From Iris pallida (taxonomy: Eukaryota; Streptophyta; Magnoliopsida; Asparagales; Iridaceae), in assembly GCA_029216955.1 (NCBI GenBank), contig JANAVB010006998.1, forward strand, positions 798,764 to 862,763: a stretch of 64,000 nt of DNA. Reading direction: 5' to 3'. The position numbers and the translations under genes are program-made. Positions 1 to 10,900 of the stretch are shown one piece after another; positions within the stretch are counted from its first letter, which is position 1, and each line of letters starts with the position of its first letter. Below the pieces are notes generated by a model, which saw nothing but the letters and a program-made list of their open reading frames with translations, ran no database searches and was not told the origin of the DNA.

Positions 1-3000
1 GCTCGCCTTTGCGATATTTAATGTTCCATGGCGACTCGTACATCTGCCGTACGATTTATTTCAATTGTGTTCTATCTAGTGTTCGACATGCACTATGTTT
101 ATCTTTCTATCGAGCCACGTCCATGGCGTTGATAGGTTAACTCATCATACAATAATATATATTTTACTTGGGCATGAAGGAGTAGGAAAGAGAGTCAATG
201 TCCCCCCACCGTGAATCGATATACCTTGTCGTTTCGTCGAGCCATTGCGGCTCGATTTCATAACTTTATTGCATGGGCAACTCTCCTGACTTAGCCATTT
301 GAGAACTTCGTGCTTCATTGAGTTATACGTCCGATTTGGCTTACCGTGCCCAAGTCTCAGTCCATCGCAAGGCGACGATTTGCTTTCGTGGACCCCTTAC
401 TGAATAAGGCAGAATGCCGACCTCTAATATTTTCAGCGTAAATGTATAGCCTGTACATGAAACCAACTAAAATAAATACTTGCATCGATTCAGACTTGCG
501 CCTTGGTCGATTCGATTTCTTAGAATCTTCGAACCGATTCAACGCCCTTATCTTTCGGGGCAATGTAGCGCTTCGCATCGATTCAACTCGATGCATTCTT
601 TCGGACAAGACAACTCTTCGCATTGACTTAGTTCGATGCATCGCTCGGGACAACGTAACTCTTGTATCGATTCGTATCGATACATTTGATTCGGTCAACA
701 CGATTTTTTGAGTCAACGACTCAGCATAATACACCGTGCGGAGCGGGGCATTACAACTGCTGCGAACCTCTCGACCACCGTACGTCACCTCGCCCCAGGC
801 CGGACCACCGTCGATCGATGCTGCAGCGCGCGCACCAGAAGCAGTTGTAGTAACAGCAGGACAGCAACAATGGTAATCGACCCCACTTCATCGCAACCGT
901 TCTCCTTCTACGCTTGATCTTTTTCCGCACCGATTGCACTGTTACGATCATAACCTGACCCCCTTCGATCCCCTCAAAGTATAATAATTTCTAATACAAC
1001 GATTTGCTTGAAAATTTTGTCCAAAAATCCCGAATAACTGGGTTTCAAAAATTTTGAAACCGGACAACTTTAGTCCTAACACCTCAATTTTGGAGGCCGA
1101 TTGTGGTTCATCCAAATAAAATCTTGGAATACCTCCTGAATAAGAGTTATAGACAACCTAACCAACTTTAAACCCTATCAAACAGTTTTATATTTAGACA
1201 TACGATTTTTGTTTAATTTCATTCCAAAAATCAGAAAAAACCCAGTTTTAAAAACTTAAAAATTCTTCGATACGAGGTCCGTCCCGACAAACCGGACGAT
1301 TCCGTCGCAAATTGAAGGCATCAAAAGGTGTATATGGACTTTGTGGACGTGTGGGCTTTGACGAAATTTGAATTGGTCGCGTGTGCGCGACGAATTTGAC
1401 CCGTATCCGTCGAAGAACGTCGTATCGGCCATTTTCCAAATTTTCCAATTACTTTGTGCACACTTGTTAAATCGTGACAAAACTTACGCCATTGGACTCG
1501 AAATATTTTTCTGATCCTGTGGGCCAAGTTTGGTCCAATTCTGAGACCATTGACCGGATCGCCATTTTGCGGGCCCTACGATCCGATTCAACGGGTGATT
1601 TTGTGTACGGCTCATCGGAATCAAAAATTGGACATACAATTGAGTTCATCTCGAAAAACCGAATCCATAGACATGTAGTTTGATGACTTTAGAGACCGTA
1701 GGTTCTGGCACGTGTTTCGGTGCAAAGCGAGTCCAACGTCGGATATCGTTTTGACCCACAATTATGATTTTGCCCCTGTTTCGGAATTGGACTTTCGGAC
1801 AGGCATTTTCTAGATATATCTTTTACACTGGGAACATTTTTGATATTTGTTTTAGCATCCGGGAACGTTTGCGGAGGTTCCACTCTTGTAGCTTCTTCTC
1901 ACTTGTCGATTTTATCTACTAAACGTCGTCAAAACACCTTCCAACCACCAAGCAAGTATACCTTGCTATATTTACTGTTATATTATTTATTTTCAGTAGT
2001 TATTTACTTTGTTTCAAATTTTTGTCTTATTTGTTATAGACTATGCATCCAAGCCACACTTGGGTGCAAGCGACTCTATTAGTCATTTTTCCGTTGCTTT
2101 ATTTTATTTGATGCATGTTGACTTAGTTTTAGCAGACTACCTTCTTATTGTGGGATATCCTTATATCTCCATTGGCCATGACACTTACACTGCATGATTT
2201 GAGACATATTGCTAGGGACACGGCTTGCATATTGACTGGCCATCTCTATATAAGAAGTCGTGTGACGGATAGATGATCGTAACTGCTATGACTAGGGTGT
2301 AGAGACTCAAGCAGTTACAAAACTGGACGAGTTATGGACATGGCTTGGTCAGTGTAGAGAACATTGGGGAAGGACAGTCGCTAGTGCGTATGGGAAGCCA
2401 AACAGGTAAACCATAGTTTTCGAAAGGAACTATGACGATATATATTTGCAGCCCTCTGACGTTATGGACGTTACGGCCGGATACGTATGACTGGATGCCA
2501 GTTGCGTACTTATAGCCTAAAATCCCACCCATACGCATGAAAGTTGTCCTCTAAATTGCACAATAGATGGTTAGAATTTCCTTTGCATATTGGTGTCTAG
2601 GAGAGTCTTGCATATTATTATTATTCTGACAGTTCATATTAGCATGTTCTTTCTGTATCTTGTTACATCCCTCTGAGGACCTGGTGATCTCTCCAGGTAT
2701 AGATGACGAGCAGTATCCTGAGGAGTACGGTTCTGTTCTAGAGTCTCCATTTGTAGCTGAGGAGGTCTCGCCTTCGGAGCTTATTTGATTCTATTCTTAG
2801 TTGATGGACTTATGTAGTTGATACTCTTTTTAATATTTATTTTAGGTGATTTCTTTCAGTAGCTCGGTAGTGGATTTGTTTCCGTCTGACAGATATTTCT
2901 CTTTATTGTGAGTTAAGACATTTGGTTTGTTATTTCTCTTATTTATCATTGTGGATGAGATATAGATACTGCCTGTGGCCATGTTATATTGTTATGAGCT

Positions 3001-3123
3001 GGAGCTCTTTTATTATAGCATATGTACATATACATAGATTCCATACATTGGAGTAGTTTGTGTATATATACAGCTGGCATGTACGTATTCCTAGTCCTAC
3101 GTATATTGGGACTGGACGTTACA
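1..3123 (+). mobile_element. Long gypsy LTR (family A/C), 3' portion, start not resolved
   Basis: The right boundary is a clear LTR end: the sequence finishes in GGACTGGACGTTACA at 3123. The last ~65 bp match, in reverse complement, the end of the 4.1 kb solo LTR at 44073-48160. The stretch around 2660-2700 (CCCTCTGAGGACCTGG) also matches that LTR near 44400-44440. Positions about 970-1680 match, in reverse complement, 40730-41400 of the LTR at 39749-42240. The three are therefore relatives of one gypsy family whose ends are TGTA...TTACA or TGACA. No primer site follows 3123, so this is a solo or truncated LTR. Its 5' end may lie before the window, and the first ~950 bases are assigned only by continuity. 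The many short ORFs here are not coding. Confidence 0.55.
551..690. repeat. About 45-bp tandem repeat, three imperfect copies
   Basis: Three consecutive units begin near 551, 597 and 641. Each has a TCTTTCGG/CTCGGG start, a GACAA-type middle and a TCGATTC...TCGAT(G/A)CAT end. The ATCGAT/GATGCAT parts are self-complementary. They lie in the upstream part of the LTR-like region. Confidence 0.5.
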
Positions 3124-3539
3124 GAAAGAAATTAGGGTTTCCTAAAGGAGGATTTCTAAAAAAGGAAAGTGGTCATGAAGAGATATTATATAGGCTAAAA
3201 TTAGGTAATACTTGGGCTGTGGTGGCCGGCCATGTAGGGGATTAGGGTTAGGGTTTCATATGAATAGGCTTTGGGCTAAGAATATTAGCTAGCTAGCTCA
3301 ACCCCTTAGCCGTAAGTCCAAATACAAAACTCTCCCAATCCTCTCATGAACCCTAGCCACACTTAAGTCAACTAAGACCAACTTATGTTATATTAGGGTC
3401 CCACACCATGCTAACTAAGTCACTAAAGTCAAAGTCAAATTCTAGGCTAGTCTTTAAAGTCATAACTAGTAAAAGTCAAAAATCACAACACCAATGCAAT
3501 AAATAATAAAATAATTTACAAAACCAAAATAACCTCAAA
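3124..3539. other. AT-rich spacer, no recognised feature
   Basis: Between the LTR end at 3123 and the gag-like remnant at 3540 I see only AT-rich sequence with ATTAGGGTT motifs (3133, 3241) and AAAGTC repeats (3430-3480). No coding frame, LTR terminus or RNA gene is recognisable. Confidence 0.5.
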
Positions 3540-3880
3540 TTAAAATATGGTAGTGACAGAGGCGGGTCCCCTTGCTGTAGTCCTAGTGCTTCTCGTACTT
3601 GTCCCTAGGCAGTGCGATCAACGGCTTTCGGACAATCCTTGACTTAATTGGCAGGCGACCCACAGAACAAACATAGCCTTCTCTCTTGCGGCACTCTTTG
3701 TAGTGATATCCTAGGCGGCGACAGAAATTGTAAATGATCGTCGGCTAAATCTGAATCTGGATCTCCTGCTGGAACGGCTGAAGTACAGGAACTCTGACAG
3801 AAATATATGGTTGCTGGTTGCTGAGTTCCTGATGCTCCTCGATCATTGTGATCCGCGACTTACTGGCAATCCTTCATTAA
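3540..3880 (-). pseudogene. Gypsy-type gag remnant with degraded zinc knuckle
   Basis: Read on the minus strand, two short open stretches in different frames resemble the C-terminal part of a gypsy Gag. The first is glutamine-rich and starts with MIEEHQELSNQQPY around 3850. The second begins with a knuckle-like CRRLGYHYKEC followed by a basic tail and a stop near 3593. The second half of a CCHC knuckle (C-x3-G-x-H-x3-C here, against the usual C-x3-G-H-x4-C) is visible and the first half is not. It lies outside the neighbouring Tat1 LTR. The assignment is tentative because only a short, shifted remnant is left. Confidence 0.35.
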
Positions 3881-3941
3881 GTGAATGTGGGCCTGAATCT
3901 GCCTCTGATGATGCGGCTGATGATGTAACTGAAGAAGCGCA

Positions 3942-4898
3942 TATTTGCCATAAAAAAATCAAAGACAGGTATTAAAGAACACTAAAATTGATTGCAAACT
4001 CGCTTGTACGAAGAAAAGCCTAGAAAGAAATCCTAGGAAACAATCTAAGTACAATTGTTTAGTTTTGATTCTGGGGGGTGACGGTGGAGGCTCGAGAAAG
4101 TGCTATCAACTCTGCCTTACTCCATGGACTATCTGACACAGTCTTTAGATCTTGAAAAAATTGCCTTCTTGAAGGTTGCCAGCCTTTTGCAGGGGTGTGG
4201 CACCCTACTATTTATAATAGGATGTACGTTGAGACGCATAGACGGCATGCAGCCACGTGGCTGATTGGCACGCGAAGACCCGCTCTTTGGCTGCCATATG
4301 TCGATTTGTTGGGATTTTGTTGCAGCAAATCTGGACAGTTTAGGACTTGGTCAGATTGCCACGTGTCCTGTCGCAGGGATCATTTTTTTAGCCGTATAGA
4401 TCTCTCAGTTTTCGACCATGTGGGACCGCATGAGACTCATGCGGCTTAGGTCGCAGACTTCCTTAGCCCAGACATAGCATGAGGATTTAAGCCGCATAAA
4501 GCTTATGCGGCTTGGATCACAGTTACCCTTGGCCGCATGAAGTTCAGAAACTTTGGGGCCGCATATGTCTGAACTGTATAAGGTTCATGCGACTTAGGTG
4601 ACACTCCTTCTGGCCGTATGAAGGCGTACGAACCTTGCTTTTGGGCGACGTCTCACGTCTTATCTTTTTGTCTAAGTGTCAGAGTTGTCATTTTTGTCAG
4701 TTTTGTCAGGACTTGTCAGCTTTATCAAACGAACTGCTTCTCTTGGTCGCATATCTTCTTTCTGCAGCTGGTTGTTGAGGGTCCGCATATGTCATTGAAC
4801 CAGTCATACGGCTTTCCTTTATGCGGACCTGTTTGGCCCAAAGTACCTATGCGGTAATTTGTAATCCACATGAACCCCATATTTTTCATGCTTCTACA
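3942..4898 (-). repeat. Tat1 3' LTR
   Basis: A direct repeat of 22008-22965. On the minus strand it starts TGTAGAAGCATG right after a purine-rich tract. It ends ...TATGGCAAATA, where the 5' copy has GGCAAACA, so the terminal CA has mutated. It contains several inverted CCGCAT...ATGCGG motifs at 4420-4640. Confidence 0.85.
4208..4219 (-). promoter_or_regulatory. TATA box of the Tat1 3' LTR
   Basis: The minus strand reads TATTATAAATAG. The matching place in the 5' LTR (22273-22284) keeps the same box. This fixes the LTR transcription direction as minus. Confidence 0.6.
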
Positions 4899-4912
4899 AG
4901 ACTCCCTTCAAA
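4899..4912 (-). promoter_or_regulatory. Polypurine tract of Tat1
   Basis: The minus strand reads TTTGAAGGGAGTCT directly before the LTR start TGTAGAAGC. The other Tat element has TTTGAAGGGGATCT directly before TGTAGAAGC (49952-49974). The shared junction sets the LTR boundary in both. Confidence 0.75.
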
Positions 4913-5310
4913 GTTTTCAAATTGCAAATTTTGAATACTTTTAATAAGAAGCATGAAAATATGTCAAGCCGCAGGGAATCTTCAAGTCGCAAAAATTTTT
5001 TTGAACTGTAGAGAGATTTTGAGTCGCAGGGAAATCCTGAGCCGCAGAACAAATCTTGAGCCGTAGGGACACTTCGAGCCGCAGAGAGCCTGCCAGCTGT
5101 CACTGCTGCATTTAATTTTCTTGATTCGGTTGTGGATCTCTTTTCGAGATAAAGTCGACGGTTACTGGGGATAAAGTTCCCAAACGTCGACATTATTTTT
5201 AATGATCTCGAGAAGCGAAGAGACGCTTGACGGTTATTAGGTATAAAGTCCCCAAACGTCGTCCTTATCCTTAATGATCTCGAGAATCGAAGAGTCTCTT
5301 TTCAGCAACT
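4913..5310. other. Tat1 noncoding block between polypurine tract and antisense promoter
   Basis: It holds GAGCCGCAGGGA-type repeats (4970-5090) and a pair of near-identical ~60-bp blocks (about 5143-5210 and 5211-5290). Each block contains GACGGTTA, TAAAGT(T/C)CCCAAACGTCG and AATGATCTCGAGAA. The paired blocks lie just upstream of the plus-strand TATA box and look like duplicated upstream promoter elements. That role is an inference. Confidence 0.5.
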
Positions 5311-5319
5311 CTATAAATA
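5311..5319 (+). promoter_or_regulatory. TATA box of the antisense gene in Tat1
   Basis: CTATAAATAG lies 78 bp upstream of the ATG at 5389, with a GA-rich and then CT-rich leader between. The spacing suits a plant core promoter. It points away from the LTR promoter, giving a divergent arrangement. Confidence 0.6.
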
Positions 5320-5388
5320 GGAGTCATTCAGAGAGAGAGATTTTCCTCTTTCACCTTCTCCTCCTTCGACTTTATCACACTTTTTGCT

Positions 5389-6386
5389 ATGGCTCCAAAA
5401 ACTTCCAGGTCGACTGGTGCGGTGGCCAAAGGGAAGAGACTTGCTTCTCGGTCGAGAGCGGCAGACGCTCCTTCCATTCATTCCGACATGCAATCTCCTC
5501 TCAAGAGTAAGGATGGTGAGCAGACGATGACTAAAATTTTGAATAGCCATAGTGCATATTTTTATGCACGGGCCTGTCATATACTGCTTCTGCTTTAAGC
5601 CTGGTCGGTGCATACCCTATCTCATTTGGACCACATGTGTTTTGTATGATAGTACCGCATGGACTGAGCCGCATGACCGCTGCTCATTCGAACTTGAACC
5701 GCATAAGTGCCTCAAGATTGATCTATATGAACATTTCATGACTGAGCTGCATATGTACCGCATAAGCACTTTATGATCGAGCCACATGAACATTGTATGA
5801 CTAGGCCACATAATGGTCTCATGTCGGATCCGCATGAGTACCTCATGAGTATTTCATGATTGAGCCGCATAAATGCCACACAATTGAGCCGTCTGGACAT
5901 TTCATGACTGAACCGCATAAGTGCTTCATGAATGAGCTGCAGGAGTTCTTCATGAAGTCGGTCTCATGACTTTGGGCCGTATGACTTCTGTTTTTGCTAG
6001 ACCGCATAACTAGCTAGGCCCCATAACCGAAAATAGAGTCCTTTGTTTTTATATGACTATCTTTTTTCTTTGATTTGTAGCATCCGTGTCGAAGGCTGAG
6101 ACCATTGCGAAGGAAGAGATGCTGCCCCCTTTTATCAAACAAGAGTCTCCGTCTGTTAAAGAGGGGGTGATACCAAAAGTTGAGGTAAAAGAAGAGCTGA
6201 CGTCCACCGGGGAGGGAATTACTCCCAAGATTGAGGCTGTTTATGAAGGAGGAACCCAAATCTGAGGATAGTAGTACTGGGAGTTCTGACCCTCCTGCTC
6301 CCGCCGAAGACCTTAATCAAATAGATTTTTCATATGCGAAATGTCTGAGAGAATGGTATGTTCCTCAATGCAACCAAGACCCTTGA
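5389..6386 (+). CDS. Two-exon gene antisense to Tat1, between pol and 3' LTR (one frameshift)
   Basis: Exon 1 runs from the ATG at 5389 to 5515 and encodes a basic, Ser/Arg-rich start (MAPKTSRSTGAVAKGKRL...). A GTGAGC donor follows at 5516, and TTTGATTTGTAG gives an acceptor at 6080. Joining them keeps the frame (phase 1) into an acidic, Lys/Glu/Val-rich exon 2 with repeated K-x-E-x-V motifs. Near 6240 the frame must shift by one base to continue through KSEDSSTGSSDPP to a stop at 6384-6386; unshifted it stops near 6262. Antisense genes in this position are known from Tat-lineage elements such as Grande and Retand. I do not recognise the protein or its function. Splice sites were called by eye. 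Expression would require the divergent TATA box at 5311. The main alternative is that the whole block is noncoding. Confidence 0.5.
5640..6005. repeat. About 24-bp degenerate repeats inside the predicted intron
   Basis: About a dozen units follow the pattern GAGCCGCATAAGTGCNTCATGACT with many substitutions (for example at 5696, 5772, 5861, 5909 and 5932). The CCGCAT(A/G)A core is the same as in the Tat1 LTRs and leader. Confidence 0.6.
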
Positions 6387-6650
6387 CTGTAGGGATCCAT
6401 GAGATGCTATGTAATTGCTGTTTCCAGGAGTATGACAAATAAGCGTTCGTATTTGTCTTTGTGTTTCTATCCGTCTTTAGCTGTAATTCATGTTTCGTTT
6501 CTTTTGGATACCAGTGTAATCCTTTACTGGGGGTGAAGTCCTATGAATGTAACTATTTTTTGAATGAGTAGAGTATGTTCACTCCCTTTTATTTGCAGTA
6601 TTTTGTGGTGCTTGTACTAGAGGGCCTAATACAGTATTTGTGTTAGATGA
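6387..6650 (+). other. 3' flank of the antisense gene, possible polyadenylation region
   Basis: T-rich sequence with GTAATC and AATGAGT motifs (6450-6580) follows the stop and resembles a plant 3' UTR. It ends at the CACTA insertion point, whose target TGA is at 6648-6650. Confidence 0.35.
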
Positions 6651-6895
6651 CACTACTAAAATCTGCTTAATTGGAGACGTAAATTTAGCAACGTTAAAAA
6701 GATGTCGCCAAATTTGTGGACATTAGCAACATATAAATGAAACATCGGTAACCGTCGCTACTAGTGACACAAATGGCGACGTGACAACGACGTATACTAG
6801 TTACGTGAGCTAGTCGTCGTCAAACGTCGCTAAAACGTCGCTACTTGCGACTGTTTTAGCGACGTTAATAGTAACGTCGCTAAATTCTAACTAAA
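6651..6895. repeat. CACTA left terminal inverted repeat and subterminal repeats
   Basis: The terminus CACTACTAAAA is followed by many AACGTCGCTA/TTAGCGACGTT motifs in both orientations up to about 6890. In En/Spm such motifs bind the TNPA protein. That role here is by family analogy. Confidence 0.85.
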
Positions 6896-6935
6896 TTAAA
6901 TACCCCCCCTCCCGAATTCATTTCCCCCCATCCAT

Positions 6936-7070
6936 TTCACTCTCTCACTCTCTTCCTCCGGCGCTCTCGCTCTCACTCTCTTCGCCGCTCTCGCTCTCGC
7001 TCTCGCTCTCACTCTCTCCGGCGACTTCACTATCTCCGACGACTCTCCTCTGGTACGTAACTCCCTCTCT
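6936..7070. repeat. CT/TCGCTC-rich microsatellite
   Basis: Pyrimidine-rich sequence with runs of CTCTCG and CTCGCT units (6936-7070). It may be the 5' untranslated leader of the transposase transcript, with a GTACGT donor-like site near 7053. That is speculative. Confidence 0.5.
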
Positions 7071-7204
7071 CTCTCTATTTGTTGTTGGTGGTTGGGGAGG
7101 TGTTGTTGGCTCGGAGGGAGGGACAGGAGTGGTGCGGGTGGTTGGGGTGATGAATGGTTGGGGGGTGGCTGGATGGGTGGGGCAGGGAGGGGTGATGGCA
7201 GCTG

Positions 7205-7470
7205 GGGATGAGGGCGGTTAGGGTTAGGGTTCGGGTTAGGGTTAGGAGTGGGGTTAGGGTTGGGGTTAGGGAGGGGTGAGGACGGTTAGGGTTAGGGTTC
7301 GGGTTAGGGTTAGGGTGGGGTTAGGGTTAGGGAGGTGTGAGGGCGGTTAGGATTAGGGTTTGGGTTAGGGTTAGGGGTGGTATAAGGGTTGGGGGGGCTG
7401 GGGGGAGGGAGGCTGGTGGGGGAGGGGTTAGGGATAGGGTTCGGGTTAGGGTTAGGGGTGGTGTAGGGGG
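7205..7470 (+). repeat. Minisatellite with telomere-like GGTTAGGG cores
   Basis: At least three G-rich blocks begin near 7210, 7276 and 7335. Each starts with GAGG(G/A)CGGTTAGGG and continues with GGTTAGGGTT(C/T)GGGTTAGGG. The hexamer TTAGGG recurs many times, interrupted by GGGGTGGGG-type spacers. The minus strand gives meaningless Pro-Asn repeats in the open frame, so no protein is called. Confidence 0.7.
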
Positions 7471-7499
7471 GAAGGGGGGTGAGGGGGGGCTGGGTCAGG

Positions 7500-7953
7500 G
7501 GCACCGATACTGCCAAAAAAACTGATAATTTAGTAATAGTTATTTGTTTTCCGACACCGAAAAATATGATACTCCGATTCGAAACCACGTACCGATAGTG
7601 CCGATATTTGTAACACGTAGTTTTGTTGGTTGGTTAATTTATAACACGATAGTGCCGATATTTGTAACACATACCGATAGTGCCGATATTTATAACACGT
7701 AGTTTCCTTGATCCCGATACTCATAGGAATGGTCCCGTGTCACGGCCGTAGTATGTAGTATATTCGTTTTAGTTTGTAGTATATTCGCTTTAGTTTTTAA
7801 GTTTTAGTTTTGAAGTTTATTCGTTTTAGTATGTAGTATGTAGTAGGAATGGTCCCGACTCATAGGAATGGTCCCGAGTCACGGATGTAGTATGTAGTAT
7901 GTAGTATATTCGTTTTAGTTTTGAACTTTATTCATATTTGCAGATATCTAGAA
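7500..7953 (+). repeat. Short repeats upstream of the transposase start
   Basis: ACCGATAGTGCCGATATTT(A/G)TAACAC recurs three times (7590-7700). It is followed by several TAGTATGTAGTATATTCGTTTTAGTTT units and two CATAGGAATGGTCCCG units (7745-7945). I see no coding frame. This is probably the promoter, leader or intron of the TNP2 gene, ending in a TTGCAG acceptor-like site just before 7943. Confidence 0.5.
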
Positions 7954-10900
7954 ATGGCTATATCCATGTATCTTCTAGACCGTTCGTGGATGTACAACCG
8001 TATTCGAGATGACAGGTGCGGTGTGCGAGATGAATACATCGTCGGAGTAGAATAATTCCTCCAATTCGTGAAGGTATTTCCTCAATCCATAGACGGCATG
8101 TACATTAAGTGCCCGTGTGCAAAATGTCAGAACATGAAGTTTCAACCAGAATTGGATGTGACGTATCATTTATACACAAAGGGTGTCCTTCCGAATTACT
8201 ACCAATGGACCGCACACGGAGAGCTTGTACCTTTAGCATTCCAAGCGGAGCCTTATGTGGAGCCTTTTATGGAGCATTATATGAATGTCCACAACCAAAC
8301 TGGTGTCGACAACGAGTACGTAAACTTGGTCTTCGACGCTGCGGGGCCTAGTTTCGATCCATACAATCGTGACGCAGCCGAGGAGGCACCGAATGCTGAT
8401 GCCGCGAAGTTCATAGAGTTGCTAGAGAATGCAAGGACTCCTTTATACCCTGGCTGTGAGAACCATTCACCGTTAGAGGTGATCACTCGGCTCTTGAACA
8501 TAAATTCTGACTTTAACATGTCCCAAAAATGCTACAATAGAGTGCTCGAGTTGATTACTGATATCTTGCCGGAGGGTGCCAAGTTACCGAAGGACTTCTA
8601 CCGCTCTAAGAGGATGGTGAGATCTCTCTGGATGGGATACGACAAGATCGATTGCTGTCAGAATGGACGCATGCTTTACTACAAAGATCACAAGGATGCA
8701 GAAGGTGCGAATTCTGTGGTGCTGATCGCTACAAGCCAACTGCTACAGGCAAGTCTAGAAGACCGACTGCTTCAATGCACTACATGCCGTTGACACCGCG
8801 GTTGCAGAGATTGTTCATGGTGAAAGAGATTGCCAAAAATATGGGTTGGCACAAGAGACAACAGACCGAAGGAGTGTTGGTTCACCCATCTGATGGAGAA
8901 GCATAGAAGCACTTCGATCGAGCATATCCTAAATTCACTTCTGATGCGCGTAACGTAAGGTTGGGGCTCTGCTCTGATGGTTTCACCCCATTTGGTCTTT
9001 CAGGCTCCCAATATTCATGCTGGCCGGTAATCCTCACTCTGTACAACCTACCGCCTTAGACGTACATGAAGACACATTACATGTTCTTAACTATTATCAT
9101 CCCCGCTCTGAACAACCCGAAGAGGAACATCGACATGTACTTACAGCCGTTGATAGATGAGCTGAAGCAGCTATGGGAAACAGGGGCGTGCACGTATAAT
9201 GCTTCGAAAAAACAGAATTTTCAGATACGGGCAGCGCTATTGTGGACAATCAATGACATTTCGGCTTATGGAATGTTATCTGGATGGAGCACTCATGGTC
9301 GGCTTTCATGTCCGTATTGCATGGGCCGCACTAAGGCTTTTCGTTTGAGACACGAAGGAAAGCCATGTTTCTTTGATTGTCACCGATAGTTCTTGTCGAA
9401 AGACCATCCGTACCGTAGGAACAGAACTGCATTCCGTGCCGGAGCTATAGAGAAGGGCGATCTACCGCCAATATGGTCCAGAGAGGACACATAGGAGCAA
9501 GTAAAAGAAATCCCAAGTGCTATTGAAGATCCTACAACGAGCAGCCATTGCGAGGGATTTGGCGAAGATCATAACTGGACCAAAAGGAGTATATTCTGGT
9601 ATCTGCCATATTGGAGCACAAATCTGATTAGACATAACCTTGACATCATACATATCGAGAAAAACATATTTGATAACATAATTAATACTGTAATGGACGT
9701 CAAGGGAAAGACAAGACAATCAGAAGGCTAGATTGGACTTAGCCAAAATATGCAGATGTCCTACATTACACATGATAGACAACGGGAAGGGAAAGCTTTT
9801 GTGGCCTAAGGTAATCTAATCGCTGGACAAGGAGGACAAAGTGAGACTTTGTAGATGGATCCAGGACTTGAAATTTTCGGACGGATACGTCTCCAATCTA
9901 AGAAGATGTATCGACATAAATGAGTGTAAACTGACCGGAATGAAGAGCCATGATTGCCACGTATTCATGGAAAGGTTAATTCCTATTGCATTTCGAGAAT
10001 TATTACCGCCGGTAGACTGGGATCCATTAACAGAGCTTAGCATATTCTTCAGAGATCTTTGTTCTTGCAAGTTGCTCGTCGATCGTTTAGAGAAGCAAGA
10101 GAATGACATTGTGGTAACATTTTGCAAACTTGAGAGAGTTTTTTCTCCAGCATTCTTCGACTCAATGGAGCATTTGCCGATTCATCTTATCCATGAGGCT
10201 CTTGTTGTCGGACCTGTCGGTTATCGTTGGATGTACCCGTTCGAGCGACAGTTGAACCACCTCAAGAGAAAGGTGAAAAATAAGGCACGAGTGGAGGGTT
10301 CTATTTGTGAAGCATATGTTCTTGAGGAGATTTCAAACTTCTGTTCCATATATTTTCAGCCTCATATTGCTACAAACAGAACAAGGGCTCCCAGAAATGA
10401 CGACGGCTATAAAGTTGGTATAGAGGCAAAACTGAAAGTATTTACTGCCTACGAAAAACCATCTGGTAAAATGAAAAAAAGATATCTAAATGACGACGAG
10501 GTTAGCACTGCAATGTTATATGTATTGCTCAACTGCGACGAGGAAGAAGTGGACAAGCTAGAGAGGTAAGTAAAATTATTTTGCGTGCTTCGTTGCATCT
10601 GAATATAACTAATATACCTATGCTTCGTTGCTTTTCAGCATGTTTAAGGATGAGGTAACGTCCAACAATCCGTACGCAATCGAGGAGGAAGTAGAATGGC
10701 AAATGAGACTTCATTTTCCTTTTTGGTTGAGAGCATATGTACGGATGTAGTCACAATTTACTTTTTCTGTACATTTATACTTGCATATAATAATTAAGTT
10801 AGTATCGTTTCTATGGTATTTAGGTTGATCATCCCAAGGCAATCCTTGAGAATGAGTATATTAAAACTCTAGCCAAGGGACCAATTTATCAAGTGAAGAC

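Noticed and set aside
5389..5598. Reading the antisense gene as a single 69-codon frame
   Set aside because: The last 27 codons run into the predicted intron. The donor at 5516 and in-phase acceptor at 6080 give a better model.
7310..7588. Minus-strand frame of 92 codons rich in Pro-Asn, and plus-strand Gly/Arg/Val frame at 7337-7525
   Set aside because: Both are translations of the GGTTAGGG minisatellite. They have no domain and no coding signal.
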